NCBI GenBank assembly: GCA_017528675.1
Contig: JAFXOO010000188.1
Location: forward strand, 1-6,726
DNA from: Oscillospiraceae bacterium
GTDB taxonomy: Bacteria > Bacillota > Clostridia > Oscillospirales > Ruminococcaceae
Direction: 5' to 3'
Length of the DNA: 6,726 nucleotides
Part shown: piece by piece, positions 6,685-6,726 of the stretch
Layout of the letters: every line of letters starts with the position of its first letter
Position numbering within the stretch: position 1 is the first letter of the stretch
The notes under the pieces: generated by a model
What the model was told of the DNA's origin: nothing
Seen by the model: only the letters and a program-made list of their open reading frames with translations
Databases searched by the model: none
Translations under genes and position numbers: made by a program

Positions 6685-6700
6685 GGAATCCCCGGATTCC
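6685..6700. repeat. Perfect short inverted repeat upstream of the MraY-like gene
   Basis: GGAATCC and GGATTCC flank two bases, forming a 16-base near-palindrome just 12 bases upstream of the GTG start. As RNA it can form only about five pairs with a six-base loop; as DNA it could be a dimeric protein site. A run of six open codons plus a TAA (6711-6709) in the same frame precedes it. Bases 6701-6726 are otherwise uninterpretable and may include the end of an upstream gene. It could be chance. Confidence 0.25.
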
Positions 6701-6726
6701 TTCTGCTTTTAAAGGTCACACAGTCC

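Noticed and set aside
6530..6712. Short + strand open frame at the right edge
   Set aside because: It is antisense to the MraY-like gene with no ribosome site or recognisable product.

Overview
The window reads almost entirely on the minus strand. It is the distal half of a division and cell wall (dcw) cluster from a Gram-positive bacterium. In transcription order it holds a degenerate MraY-like membrane protein, ftsW (spoVE-like), murG, murA, divIB (ftsQ) and the first 328 codons of ftsZ, which runs off the left edge. There are no RNA genes, CRISPR arrays, insertion sequences or other mobile features, and no gene-free stretch over 300 bases. The largest gap is the 198-base divIB-ftsZ interval.

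The order ftsW-murG-murA-divIB-ftsZ, with no ftsA, murB or murC between them, suggests a low-complexity Firmicute cluster, most likely class Clostridia. A Ruminococcus/Oscillospiraceae-type organism with mid-50s GC is my best guess. This is an inference from gene order and protein style, not an identification.

The first five genes are separated by 20, 32, 55 and 25 bases with no terminator between them, so they look like one transcript. Their products cover the ends of the lipid II pathway and its use at the septum. MurA makes the first committed UDP-sugar precursor, MurG makes lipid II, FtsW polymerises it into glycan, and DivIB sits in the divisome that activates FtsW. FtsZ supplies the cytoskeletal ring. 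It is set apart by an AT-rich leader with two good candidate promoters and a strong Shine-Dalgarno, which fits a need for many more copies of FtsZ than of the enzymes.

Two things stand out. First, the gene upstream of ftsW, where B. subtilis has murD, is clearly derived from MraY (PTMGG, TDG and HPAK..LG.TGS motifs align) but has lost its first membrane helix and most of the catalytic residues, while keeping an open frame of 258 codons. It looks like a retained pseudoenzyme and is the best candidate here for something undescribed. Second, the murA ribosome binding site lies inside a predicted hairpin in the murG-murA gap, which could set murA translation apart from its neighbours.
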